64,000 bases of DNA from Granulicella aggregans (GTDB taxonomy: Bacteria > Acidobacteriota > Terriglobia > Terriglobales > Acidobacteriaceae). Made by a program: the position numbers and the translations under genes. The stretch's first letter is position 1. Each line of letters opens with the position of its first letter. Positions 43,076 through 51,510 of the stretch are shown here, in pieces. Where the stretch lies: positions 780,691-844,690 of the forward strand of contig NZ_JACHIP010000004.1 in assembly GCF_014203275.1 (NCBI RefSeq), given 5' to 3'. The notes below the pieces were generated by a model, which saw nothing but the letters and a program-made list of their open reading frames with translations, ran no database searches and was not told where the DNA came from.

Positions 43076-44227
43076 TCAATGCCTGCTGAACAAAAGGGAG
43101 TCACCTTCGCTCCTCTGGAAGAGAGCATCATGGGGATAAGCGATATCAACGTTGCTTGCTGTAATCATCTGGTGTTTGACAAATATGGCCGATGGAATCT
43201 CTCTCCCTGCCGCTTTGTCCAAGGCGAGGGATAGCACTGCTTCCCCATAGCGTTCGGGAAAATATCCGACGGAGCCGACGAGGCGGGACGCTGACCGTCT
43301 CATCTCCCGGCGTGCTTCGATGCTGGCGTTATGGCCCACGGCAAGGCAGTGCTCGGAACGGCCCGTCTCCTCAAAAGCCTGCAATCCACCGAGGCAACTG
43401 GGATCATTTAATGCACCCAGAAGAATCTTCGTTGATTTGGTGCGAGCCACATGTCTCCGCATCACTGCCAGGCTATCTTCGAACCGACCCTTGCCATCGA
43501 TGAACCGAGCCTTTTCATCCGGGAGTTTGGGAATCAGCTCGCGGATGCCGGCAAGCATTCCAGTCATGCGCGAACGCGGCAGTGGTCCGGCGATCGGCAA
43601 TTCGAGCAGGATGACTTCATCGAGGACGCCTCCCCATTGCTTCAGACACGCCTGAGCAAGAGCGCGTCCGCCGATGATACCGGCGCGGTAATTGTCGGCG
43701 CCATAGTAGGTCGCACCAGGATGGGGAATGTCGATCGCGATGATCGGGATGCCTGCCTCGATCAAGCGGGAAGAGATGATCGGAGCGCTGCGCTGGCTCG
43801 TCTGGAACTCGATGACGAGGTCTACGCGTTCGCGGACGAATGCCTCGGCGTTTCGAATCGCAGTCTTCGGGTTGTATCGGTTGCTCAACTCCAGCAACTC
43901 AACGCCAGCATGATAAGCGCTGCTGCGAATGCTCTCGGAGACCAGTCTCGAAAAGGAGAACTCTTCGCTCTGCGAGGCGTACCCGAATCGGAGCTTATGT
44001 TTGTGTCCTTGCGCATTGGACAGCCGATAGCAGTTCTTTCGGACTTTTTCGAGCATCCCGCAGCTAACCAGGGTGGTCAGCAAGCGGTATGTTGTCGGCC
44101 GGGTCATATTGGTGTGGGTGCAAACCTCATCGAGGCTGACATCGTGGGCAACACCTTGGCAAAACTTGAGAATGTCACACGCGCGGACCACTGCGCTTAC
44201 GGTGTAGTCCTTCGGAGGGAGGCTCAT
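43076..44227 (-). CDS. Transcriptional regulator: IclR-type HTH joined to a LacI/periplasmic-sugar-binding domain
   Basis: A 383-residue protein. Residues about 8-70 form an IclR-like winged helix (VSAVVRACDILKFCQG, then VCTHTNMTRPTTYRLLTTLVSCGMLEK). From about 85 onward it is a periplasmic-binding-protein fold (FSFSRLVSESIRSSAY, AEAFVRERVDLVIEFQ, PIIAIDIPHPGATYYGADNYRAG, ILLGALNDPSCLGGLQAFEE) of the type seen in LacI regulators and ribose-binding proteins. No signal peptide. It is divergent from the TonB receptor gene and probably senses a rhamnose-type sugar to control the locus. Domain calls are firm; ligand is inference. Confidence 0.82.
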   Translation of the reverse strand: MSLPPKDYTVSAVVRACDILKFCQGVAHDVSLDEVCTHTNMTRPTTYRLLTTLVSCGMLEKVRKNCYRLSNAQGHKHKLRFGYASQSEEFSFSRLVSESIRSSAYHAGVELLELSNRYNPKTAIRNAEAFVRERVDLVIEFQTSQRSAPIISSRLIEAGIPIIAIDIPHPGATYYGADNYRAGIIGGRALAQACLKQWGGVLDEVILLELPIAGPLPRSRMTGMLAGIRELIPKLPDEKARFIDGKGRFEDSLAVMRRHVARTKSTKILLGALNDPSCLGGLQAFEETGRSEHCLAVGHNASIEARREMRRSASRLVGSVGYFPERYGEAVLSLALDKAAGREIPSAIFVKHQMITASNVDIAYPHDALFQRSEGDSLLFSRH

Positions 44228-44385
44228 CGCGTTAGCCTTTCCGTGACTTCGAAGACGGTTTGGAATATGGCCAATGGGATCTCACAAGCTCTATAAAATT
44301 ATGTCTGATGAAATTATTGCCAACTCTTCCAGAACTCGTCAGCGTAGGATATCGGCATAAAGCTTGATAATAAGCCAAGTCGCTC

Positions 44386-44410
44386 ATTCCACTATTATGC
44401 ACAGTGAAAT
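44386..44410. promoter_or_regulatory. Imperfect inverted repeat upstream of TonB receptor
   Basis: ATTCCACT (44386-44393) and AGTGAAAT (44403-44410) pair at seven of eight positions around a 9-base centre, 113 bases before the receptor start. It is a possible operator for the divergent regulator. The rest of the 295-base gap (44228-44522) is AT-rich with no further clear repeat. Confidence 0.35.
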
Positions 44411-44522
44411 CTATTGTTGACCATGAAAAACATGTCGCGTGTTGAGAAAGGAACGGTCTAGGATTCGCCTCGCTTTAGAAAGCCCCGCTGAATTTGAGCG
44501 GAGGCTTGCATAAGGAGGCCAC

Positions 44523-47500
44523 GTGAAGCTGAAGTGCAAGAAGGAAGATGGAAGAGCGCGAACAAGCGCTCGACACAGTGCTGTAGTCGAGAGTTGGAGC
44601 CGCTACTGCCGGCTTGTATTGATCCTGGCAGGGATATGTTTGGCGGGATTCAGCGTAAAGGCGGTTGCACAATCCGTGACCGGAGATCTGGTCGCGACGG
44701 TGACCGACGATTCTGGTGCGGTCATTCCAAAGGCATCATTGACTCTTACCCAAATCGATACCGGCCAGGTGATCTCGCTGGACTCCGATTCGAGTGGTCT
44801 GGCGACGTTCAGTTCGCTCAAGCCCGGCGCGTACAAGCTGGTCGCGAAGGTCCCAGGTTTCAAGACGACGCAACTGGACAATATCACTGTCGTCATCGGT
44901 CAGCGGGCCAGCTTGGACCTTCACATGTCGCTTGGCTCGGTCGACAGCACGGTAACCGTCTCGGCCAGTGAGCAGGCACTGCTCAACTCGGAGAGCGCCG
45001 CTGTAGGCCAGGACATCGGAAAGGCCGCGATTGAAACGTTGCCGCTCAACGGCAGAAACTTCATTCAGTTGACACAACTCACGACAGGCGCGTCTCCAAT
45101 CGGGAACGGCAACTCGCCAGCGAGTTACTGGACCGGTCGATCGGATACCACGGTGTCGTTCGCAGGCCTGCGAGAGAGCGATACCAGTTATCTGGTGAAT
45201 GGCATCGAGACGCGCAACGCTCGCTTTGGAAATACTGGCCTGCGGCCTTCTGTCGACGCGATCCAGGAGTTTCGCGTACAACGGACCACCTTTGGCGCAG
45301 AGTTCGGACACTCAGCATCCATCGTGAATACCGACCTGCTGGGCGGAGCCAACTCCTATCACCTGGTGGTGTTCGAACTGAATCGCAATACGGATTATGC
45401 GGCGAACCTCTACTTCAACAAGCAGCAGAACCTGCCGCGGAACGTCCTTAACCAGAACAACTTCGGCACCACGTTTAGCGGACCTGTGAGTATTCCCAAG
45501 CACTACAACGGGCACGACAAGACCTTCTTCATGTTCAACTATGAAGGCTTTCGGCTGAAGCAGGCGAACACGTTGCAGGGCATCTACCCTTCTGCCGCGC
45601 AGCTTGCTGGCAACCTTGCGGATGACAGCACGGGCACGGGCCTGTATCCCAAATCGTCCACATTCTGCGAACAGAATCCAGCGTCGCAGAAATGCGTGGA
45701 CATCTACAATTCACAGACGAACACACCGTTTCCCGGCAATGTCATACCGGCGTCCCAACTCGATCCCATCGCGCAGAAAGCCATCGCGTTTATCCCCACG
45801 CCAAACGTTGCCGTACCGGTTGGGCTAGCGACGATTCCGCAATACAACACGGTCCGGACACCAAGCACCAGCCAGACCTACAACCAGTTCAATGCTCGAG
45901 TCGACCAGAGATTGACAAGCCGCGACAGCCTCTACGCGACTTGGTCGAACAGCAACGACAACATCTACGATCCTGCCATCAACCCGCTCGGCGGAGTCAA
46001 TGTGCCAATCAACGACCATCTCTGGACGGCAACCTACACGCATGTATTCAGCGACAGGTTGCTCAATGAGTTTCGCTTTGGGGTCAACGACTCGGCGACC
46101 TTCCGTAACGCGGAGTCGGCCTATGGGCCAAACTATGCAGGCGTTCTCTTTGGTCTGTCGTATGCAAACAGTGGAGACCCGGCAACCTTCGGCGTTCCGA
46201 ACTTCGGTGTCTCCGGTATAGGGTCCATCGGTTCCGTGGATGAAGTGATCGGTGCCGATGACAAGAACTACCAGGTCTCGGACAACATGACCCTGACGCA
46301 TGGCAAGCTGACTTACATGGCGGGCGTGCAGTATATCCATGAGGGGTTCAAGCAGATTACGGACTTCGGTTCCAATCCGAATCTGGTCTATAACCAGGGC
46401 TATTCCACAGCTCCGACCGGTGCCGATACAGGCAGAAATACGGGCATAGGCCTTGGAGACTTCCTGCTCGGTGAGCCAGCGCAGATCACGGCCGCTTCGG
46501 GAGACTCCACGCAATATCTGCACACGGCGTATTACGGCTTCTACTCGCAGAACAACTGGAAGGTGCTCCCCACGTTGACGCTCAACCTGGGGCTGCGCTA
46601 CGAATACGCAGGCTCACCGATCGAGTCGCGTAATCGGAGCCAGTTCTTCGACATCACGACAGGTCAGTTTTCCTACGCGGGATCATCGATCCGTCGATCG
46701 ATCGTAAAGCCGGACGAGAACAACTTCGCACCGCGCATCGGCTTCGCCTGGCGTCCGAAGTTCCTGCATGAGACAGTCCTTCGTGGCGGTGCCGGCACGT
46801 ATTACGCAACGGACAACTTCAACGAAGAGCAGTTCAAGAATCAGGGCAGTCCCTTCTATACCTCGCGTAGCAACACGGTGAGCAGCACGACTCCGGTTTC
46901 GATTACGGACCCGTTTTCGAATACATCCACTACCTTTCCACCGGCCAACGCGAACATCTTCACGCTCGATCAAAACAATCGCACCTCGTACGTCAACCAA
47001 TGGGGACTTGATATCCAACGGTCCTTCGCTTCGGACTATCTTGTGGAGCTGGAATACGCTGGAGGCAGCGGGCAGAGGCTGGCGCAGCGGTATAACGCCA
47101 ACATTGGCGCGCTCGCTTCGACACCCAAAACGGGAGACCCAAACGCGCAAACGCCTTTGGCACAGCGCATTCCATATCCTCAATATGGTTTCATTCTGGT
47201 CACCGGCAACTATGGCCGATCGAACTACAACGCCTTCACAGCAAAGCTTGAAAAGCGCTTCACGCATGGGTATTCGTTCCTAGTGGCCTATACCTATTCC
47301 AAAGCAATCGATATCGGAATCACTGACGACTTTTCTGCGTTGTCGCGCGACTTCTTCCGGTACGACCGTGGAGTATCGGACTACAACGTGCCCCAACGCC
47401 TTGTCGCGAGCTACTCCTACCATCTACCCTTCGGCCGCGGGCAGCAGTTTCTGGGCACCGCGCCTCGAGCACTCGACTACGTGGTGGGAGGCTGGCAACT

Positions 47501-47975
47501 GAATGGCATCACAACCTTCAGCGCCGGGCAGTACAGCACGCCGACCATTCCCGAGAACCTGAACATCGGAGCTTTCAGCACCTCCCGGCCAAACCTGGTT
47601 GGTGACGCGAAGTCGGGGCGCACACTTCCGAAGCCGGGTACAGCTTCAAACCAGTATTTCAATCCAGCGGCGTTTGCGCTGCCGAACTTCGGGGACCCGG
47701 GCAGCGCTGGACGTAACTCGCTTGAGCAGCCAGGATTTCAGAACTGGGATATGAGTCTCTTCAAAGGATTCAGTATCACGGAGCGGACGAAGTTTCAGTT
47801 ACGCTTGGAGGCATTCAACGCGTTCAACCACGTCAACTTCGGGGGGGCAAACACTGGACTCGGCACGGTAACTCCTCAAGGGCAACCTACTGCCATTGCT
47901 GCTGGAAACTTCGGCGTGATCACCTCAACCGGTGCCGCACGTATTGTGCAGGTAGGCGGCCGATTCGAGTTCTAA
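44523..47975 (+). CDS. Oar-like TonB-dependent receptor with carboxypeptidase-regulatory-like domain
   Basis: An 1150-residue outer-membrane receptor starting at GTG 44523 with AAGGAGG four bases upstream. It has a hydrophobic signal segment (about 36-53, LVLILAGICLAGFSVKAVA), a carboxypeptidase-regulatory-like/CarboxypepD_reg domain (about 55-145, TGDLVATVTDDSGAVIPKAS), a plug (IETLPLNGRNFIQLTQLT) and a large barrel ending in VQVGGRFEF with a terminal Phe. This is the glycan-uptake class expanded in Acidobacteria, without a SusD partner. It heads a rightward run of four genes for rhamnose-glycan use. Confidence 0.9.
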   Translation: MKLKCKKEDGRARTSARHSAVVESWSRYCRLVLILAGICLAGFSVKAVAQSVTGDLVATVTDDSGAVIPKASLTLTQIDTGQVISLDSDSSGLATFSSLKPGAYKLVAKVPGFKTTQLDNITVVIGQRASLDLHMSLGSVDSTVTVSASEQALLNSESAAVGQDIGKAAIETLPLNGRNFIQLTQLTTGASPIGNGNSPASYWTGRSDTTVSFAGLRESDTSYLVNGIETRNARFGNTGLRPSVDAIQEFRVQRTTFGAEFGHSASIVNTDLLGGANSYHLVVFELNRNTDYAANLYFNKQQNLPRNVLNQNNFGTTFSGPVSIPKHYNGHDKTFFMFNYEGFRLKQANTLQGIYPSAAQLAGNLADDSTGTGLYPKSSTFCEQNPASQKCVDIYNSQTNTPFPGNVIPASQLDPIAQKAIAFIPTPNVAVPVGLATIPQYNTVRTPSTSQTYNQFNARVDQRLTSRDSLYATWSNSNDNIYDPAINPLGGVNVPINDHLWTATYTHVFSDRLLNEFRFGVNDSATFRNAESAYGPNYAGVLFGLSYANSGDPATFGVPNFGVSGIGSIGSVDEVIGADDKNYQVSDNMTLTHGKLTYMAGVQYIHEGFKQITDFGSNPNLVYNQGYSTAPTGADTGRNTGIGLGDFLLGEPAQITAASGDSTQYLHTAYYGFYSQNNWKVLPTLTLNLGLRYEYAGSPIESRNRSQFFDITTGQFSYAGSSIRRSIVKPDENNFAPRIGFAWRPKFLHETVLRGGAGTYYATDNFNEEQFKNQGSPFYTSRSNTVSSTTPVSITDPFSNTSTTFPPANANIFTLDQNNRTSYVNQWGLDIQRSFASDYLVELEYAGGSGQRLAQRYNANIGALASTPKTGDPNAQTPLAQRIPYPQYGFILVTGNYGRSNYNAFTAKLEKRFTHGYSFLVAYTYSKAIDIGITDDFSALSRDFFRYDRGVSDYNVPQRLVASYSYHLPFGRGQQFLGTAPRALDYVVGGWQLNGITTFSAGQYSTPTIPENLNIGAFSTSRPNLVGDAKSGRTLPKPGTASNQYFNPAAFALPNFGDPGSAGRNSLEQPGFQNWDMSLFKGFSITERTKFQLRLEAFNAFNHVNFGGANTGLGTVTPQGQPTAIAAGNFGVITSTGAARIVQVGGRFEF

Positions 47976-47986
47976 CTTCCACTCAT

Positions 47987-48020
47987 GGCCGCTCACCTGT
48001 TCTAAATACGGTGGGCGGCC
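47987..48020 (+). promoter_or_regulatory. Intercistronic hairpin after TonB receptor gene
   Basis: GGCCGCTCACC (47987-47997) and GGTGGGCGGCC (48010-48020) pair over 11 positions including one T-G pair, with a 12-base loop. No T-run follows, so it probably tunes transcript stability or attenuates between the receptor and the hydrolase gene 30 bases later. Confidence 0.5.
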
Positions 48021-48050
48021 TATATCTAAAGCTATCCCTAGGAAATTGCC

Positions 48051-49562
48051 ATGAATCGCCTTTCAAAGTATGCGTTTTCGGGTCTTGCCCTCGCTGTGTT
48101 TGCGTGCCGTCTCGCGGCGGGGCAGGAAGCTGCAACCAGTCAGATCAAGGTGGACTGGGATAAAGAGGTCGCTGTGTCCAGGTCGACCCCGGCTTTGCAG
48201 GTAGTCGTCAATCCCATGTTGCTTCGGGGCGCAAAGATGCACGACGGATCATTTGCGGCGCTTCATGCGCTGGGCGCGGACTACGTGCGCTACGTTCCGT
48301 GGCTACCTTACCCGAAGCAAGCCGTTGCTGAGCTGGAACCGCCGAAGGATGGGAAGACGTCCTGGGACTTTCGCTACATTGATCCCACGCTTGACGACTT
48401 CATGAAAGCGACGGAAGGCCACAGCGTCATCCTGAACTTCAGCACGATACCGGCCTGGCTGTTCAAGACAGATACGCCTGTGACCTATCCCGAAGATCCC
48501 AACCAAGTCTTCTGGAACTACACGCAAGGCACAGAACTGCGCGACCCGTCGTGCAAGGAGGCGGCGGAGTATTTTGCGCGCCTGATTAGTTGGTACACCA
48601 AAGGCGGCCTTACCGATGAGTTCGGGAAATGGCACGAATCAGGCCACCACTACAAAGTTGCTTATTGGGAAGTGCTGAACGAGATTGACTTCGAGCACCA
48701 TTGGACTCCGGAGGCCTATACGCGCTTCTACGATGCGGTGACCGAGGCCATGCTGAAGGTCGATCCCAACCTGAAGTTCATGGCGCTTGCCATGGCGAAG
48801 CCAAGTCATACGCCAGAGATGTTCGAGTACTTTCTGAATCCTGTGCATCACCGCAAGGGAGCGCCTCTCGACTTCATCACGTATCACTTCTATGCGACGC
48901 CAAGCCCGGACCAGACGATCAATGAATGGCAGTACACCTTCGATGCCCAGAAGGAAGAGTTCATGACGACGGTGCGGTTTATCGAGACGATTCGCAAGCA
49001 CTATAGCCCTACGACGCGGACCGATCTGGACGAGCTTGGTGCCATCCTTCCTGAAGACGAGAAGGAGAATAGCCAGCCCGGCTATGTCGCGAAGGACGAA
49101 CCTGCAGCGTACTGGAACCTCGCCGGCGCGATGTATGCCGACATCTATGCGCAGAGTGCGGCAATGGGCATCGATGTAGTTGGCGAGTCGCAGCTTGTCG
49201 GGTACAAGTCACAGTTCCCGAGCGTGACCATGATTAACTACAACACTTCAGAGCCGAATGCGCGCTATTGGGTGCTGAAGCTGCTACTGGATGCCTTTGG
49301 CCCTGGCGATAAACTCGTCGAGACGTCCGGATTGAACGCTTCATTCAGTGCCCAGGCGTTCTCGACCTCGCATGGCAGAAAGCTTTTAGTGATCAACAAG
49401 CGGAATCGGCCGCAATCGATTGCGCTGCCAAGTGAAGCGAACGGCGCTGCGGTCACCTTCGTAGCTCCCTCAACAGGTGATGGGAAACCACAGTCGAACG
49501 CGCTTTCGGGCAATACGCTGGTTCTTGAGCCCTTCGAAGTGGCCGTAGTGAACTACAAGTAG
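48051..49562 (+). CDS. GH39-like glycoside hydrolase, secreted
   Basis: A 503-residue protein with a signal peptide (MNRLSKYAFSGLALAVFACRLAAG). AGGAAA lies six bases before ATG. The body is a clan-A-type barrel: LGADYVRYVPWLPYPK, AYWEVLNEIDFEHHW with the NE pair expected for the acid/base Glu (about 208), and FITYHFYATPSP. The C-terminal 90 residues form a beta domain (SHGRKLLVINKRNRPQSI). It resembles GH39 (beta-xylosidase/iduronidase type) most, but a distinct family is possible. It would act on released plant oligosaccharides next to the rhamnosidases. It ends one base before rhaM. Confidence 0.65.
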   Translation: MNRLSKYAFSGLALAVFACRLAAGQEAATSQIKVDWDKEVAVSRSTPALQVVVNPMLLRGAKMHDGSFAALHALGADYVRYVPWLPYPKQAVAELEPPKDGKTSWDFRYIDPTLDDFMKATEGHSVILNFSTIPAWLFKTDTPVTYPEDPNQVFWNYTQGTELRDPSCKEAAEYFARLISWYTKGGLTDEFGKWHESGHHYKVAYWEVLNEIDFEHHWTPEAYTRFYDAVTEAMLKVDPNLKFMALAMAKPSHTPEMFEYFLNPVHHRKGAPLDFITYHFYATPSPDQTINEWQYTFDAQKEEFMTTVRFIETIRKHYSPTTRTDLDELGAILPEDEKENSQPGYVAKDEPAAYWNLAGAMYADIYAQSAAMGIDVVGESQLVGYKSQFPSVTMINYNTSEPNARYWVLKLLLDAFGPGDKLVETSGLNASFSAQAFSTSHGRKLLVINKRNRPQSIALPSEANGAAVTFVAPSTGDGKPQSNALSGNTLVLEPFEVAVVNYK

Positions 49563-49563
49563 A

Positions 49564-49953
49564 ATGCGAGTACTCATGCAGCGAATCGCGTTTCAACTCC
49601 GGGTAAAACCTGGTTCGGAAGATGCGTACGATGAAGCGCATCGGCACGTATGGCCGGAGCTGCTCGCCGAGTTGCAGGCGTGTGGCGTGAGGGAGTATTC
49701 CATTTTTCGCCGGGGATGTGATCTCTTTCTCTACATGCTCGTACCTGACTTTCAGGCGCTGCTCTCCCATCTTTCGCAAAGCGATGTGGATCGTAGGTGG
49801 CAGCAGACGATGGAACCTCTGTTTGAAAGGGTTCCATCGCTGCAGGAAGGCGAGACGTTTGCCATGATGGACGAAGTTTTTTACATGCAAGGGAAGTCTG
49901 ATCAAGGAATCGCCTTCGAATCGGCGTTGGAAGAGGGGAAGCATGCAGAGTAA
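49564..49953 (+). CDS. rhaM: L-rhamnose mutarotase
   Basis: A 129-residue protein of the RhaM family: QRIAFQLRVKPGSEDAYDEAHRHVWPELL at the N-terminus holds the catalytic His (H27), and the VREYSIFRRGCDLFLYMLV and WQQTMEPLFERVP stretches match. A shorter start at ATG 49576 is possible. RhaM interconverts rhamnose anomers and is a strong sign that rhamnose is the sugar released by this locus. It overlaps the isomerase gene by 11 bases. Confidence 0.88.
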   Translation: MRVLMQRIAFQLRVKPGSEDAYDEAHRHVWPELLAELQACGVREYSIFRRGCDLFLYMLVPDFQALLSHLSQSDVDRRWQQTMEPLFERVPSLQEGETFAMMDEVFYMQGKSDQGIAFESALEEGKHAE

Positions 49954-51379
49954 GTATCGAAGGCTTCGTGTGGGACTTGTTGGGCTTGGCCTTGAGGCGT
50001 ACTGGACGCAATTTGAAGGATTGGAGGCACGCCTTCTGGGTTACCTGTATGAGGTTGAGGACCTGGTTGCGGGTGAGACGCGCGAGATCATCAACCTTGG
50101 GCTTGTCGATACGCCGGAGCGGGCGCTCGATGCCGCCCATCGGTGCCGTAGCGAGGACATCGATATCCTGCTCGTCTACGTTACGACCTATGCGCTGTCG
50201 TCGACCGTGCTGCCTGTCATCAAGCGGGCCAAGGTGCCGGTGATCCTGCTGAACCTGCAGCCAGAGGCGGCGATCAATTACGAACGTTTCAACGCGATGG
50301 AGGACCGCACGGCGATGACCGGGGATTGGCTCGCCTATTGCAGTTCGTGCCCGGTGCCGGAGATCGCGAATGTGCTCCGCCGCCTCGACATCCCCTTTCA
50401 TCAGATCACCGGCATGCTCCGCAATGACCCTCCCTGCTGGAAGGAGTTAGAGGAGTGGCTGGCCGCGGCTGAGGTTGTCCACTATCTTGCTCACAGCCGC
50501 CTTGGCCTGATGGGGCACTATTACGGCGGTATGTTGGACATCGCGACCGACCTTGTTCAGGTGAGCGGCAAGTTCAATCTGCATATCGAGATCCTCGAAG
50601 TGGACGAGCTTACGGCCAGGCGGCAGGAAGTCAGCGCCGCTGCTCTCGAGGGAAAGCTTGTGGCGTTTCGGGAGTTCTTCTCGGTCGGAGAGGATTGCAG
50701 CGACGCCGAACTGGCCCGCGCCGCGCGCACCTCCGTTGCGCTGGATGGGTTGGTACGGGAAAAAGATCTTGATCTGATGGCCTACTACTACAAGGGAAGT
50801 GGCGTTCCGGAAAATCAAGAGACGATGAGTTCCATCATTCTTGGTACTTCGATGCTGACCGGTCATGGCGTGCCGGTGGCTGGAGAGTATGAGGTCAAGA
50901 ATGTCATCGCCATGAAGATCATGGACCTGCTTGGCTGTGGAGGCTCCTTCACGGAGTACTACGCGATGGACTTCGATAAGGACCTTGTGTTGATGGGACA
51001 TGACGGGCCCGGACATATCGGGATTGCGCAGGGCAAGATTAAAGTTCGACCGCTTACCGTGTACCACGGCAAGGTTGGTGCAGGACTGTCCGTTGAGATG
51101 TCCGTCAAGCATGGCCCGGTGACGCTGCTCTCTGTTGTCGAAGACGGAAACCGAGGCTTTATGCTGTTGATCGGTGAAGGTGAGAGTGTGCCGGGGCCAA
51201 TTCTGCATATTGGGAACACGAACAGCCGCTATCGCTTTCCGCTGGGGGCCCGCCGCTTTGCGGAGACGTGGAACTCGCACGGACCGGCGCATCATTGTGC
51301 CATCGGTACGGGCCATCAGGCGAAGCAGTTGCAAAAGGTGGCCGCCTTGCTGGGAATGACCGCGATTCAGATCTGCTAA
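49943..51379 (+). CDS. L-arabinose/L-fucose isomerase-family sugar isomerase
   Basis: A 478-residue protein with the arabinose/fucose isomerase fold: VGLVGLGLEAYWTQFEGLEARL (about 10-31), LVYVTTYALSST, HSRLGLMGHYYGGMLDI (about 180-196) and the C-terminal VMGHDGPGHIG-type segment (LMGHDGPGHIGIAQGK) with metal-binding His and Glu. It is not the RhaA fold. Since it is coupled to rhaM, it may be a non-orthologous L-rhamnose isomerase, or it may handle L-arabinose or L-fucose from the same glycans. GAGGGGAAGC lies upstream. Confidence 0.8.
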   Translation: MQSKYRRLRVGLVGLGLEAYWTQFEGLEARLLGYLYEVEDLVAGETREIINLGLVDTPERALDAAHRCRSEDIDILLVYVTTYALSSTVLPVIKRAKVPVILLNLQPEAAINYERFNAMEDRTAMTGDWLAYCSSCPVPEIANVLRRLDIPFHQITGMLRNDPPCWKELEEWLAAAEVVHYLAHSRLGLMGHYYGGMLDIATDLVQVSGKFNLHIEILEVDELTARRQEVSAAALEGKLVAFREFFSVGEDCSDAELARAARTSVALDGLVREKDLDLMAYYYKGSGVPENQETMSSIILGTSMLTGHGVPVAGEYEVKNVIAMKIMDLLGCGGSFTEYYAMDFDKDLVLMGHDGPGHIGIAQGKIKVRPLTVYHGKVGAGLSVEMSVKHGPVTLLSVVEDGNRGFMLLIGEGESVPGPILHIGNTNSRYRFPLGARRFAETWNSHGPAHHCAIGTGHQAKQLQKVAALLGMTAIQIC

Positions 51380-51510
51380 GGCAGTTCGCAAGGTCACATA
51401 CACGCCGATCGCGCTTGATCCATGGTCTACGAAAGTGCTTGTCTACAAACACCGAATGCGTCAAACAGAGGACCGGTCGCGTCACCCCGTCCAAAAAGGG
51501 AATTCAGAAC

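Noticed and set aside
43451..44296. 281-residue plus-strand frame opposite the IclR/LacI-type regulator
   Set aside because: No recognisable domain; the minus strand encodes a well-defined regulator over the same bases.
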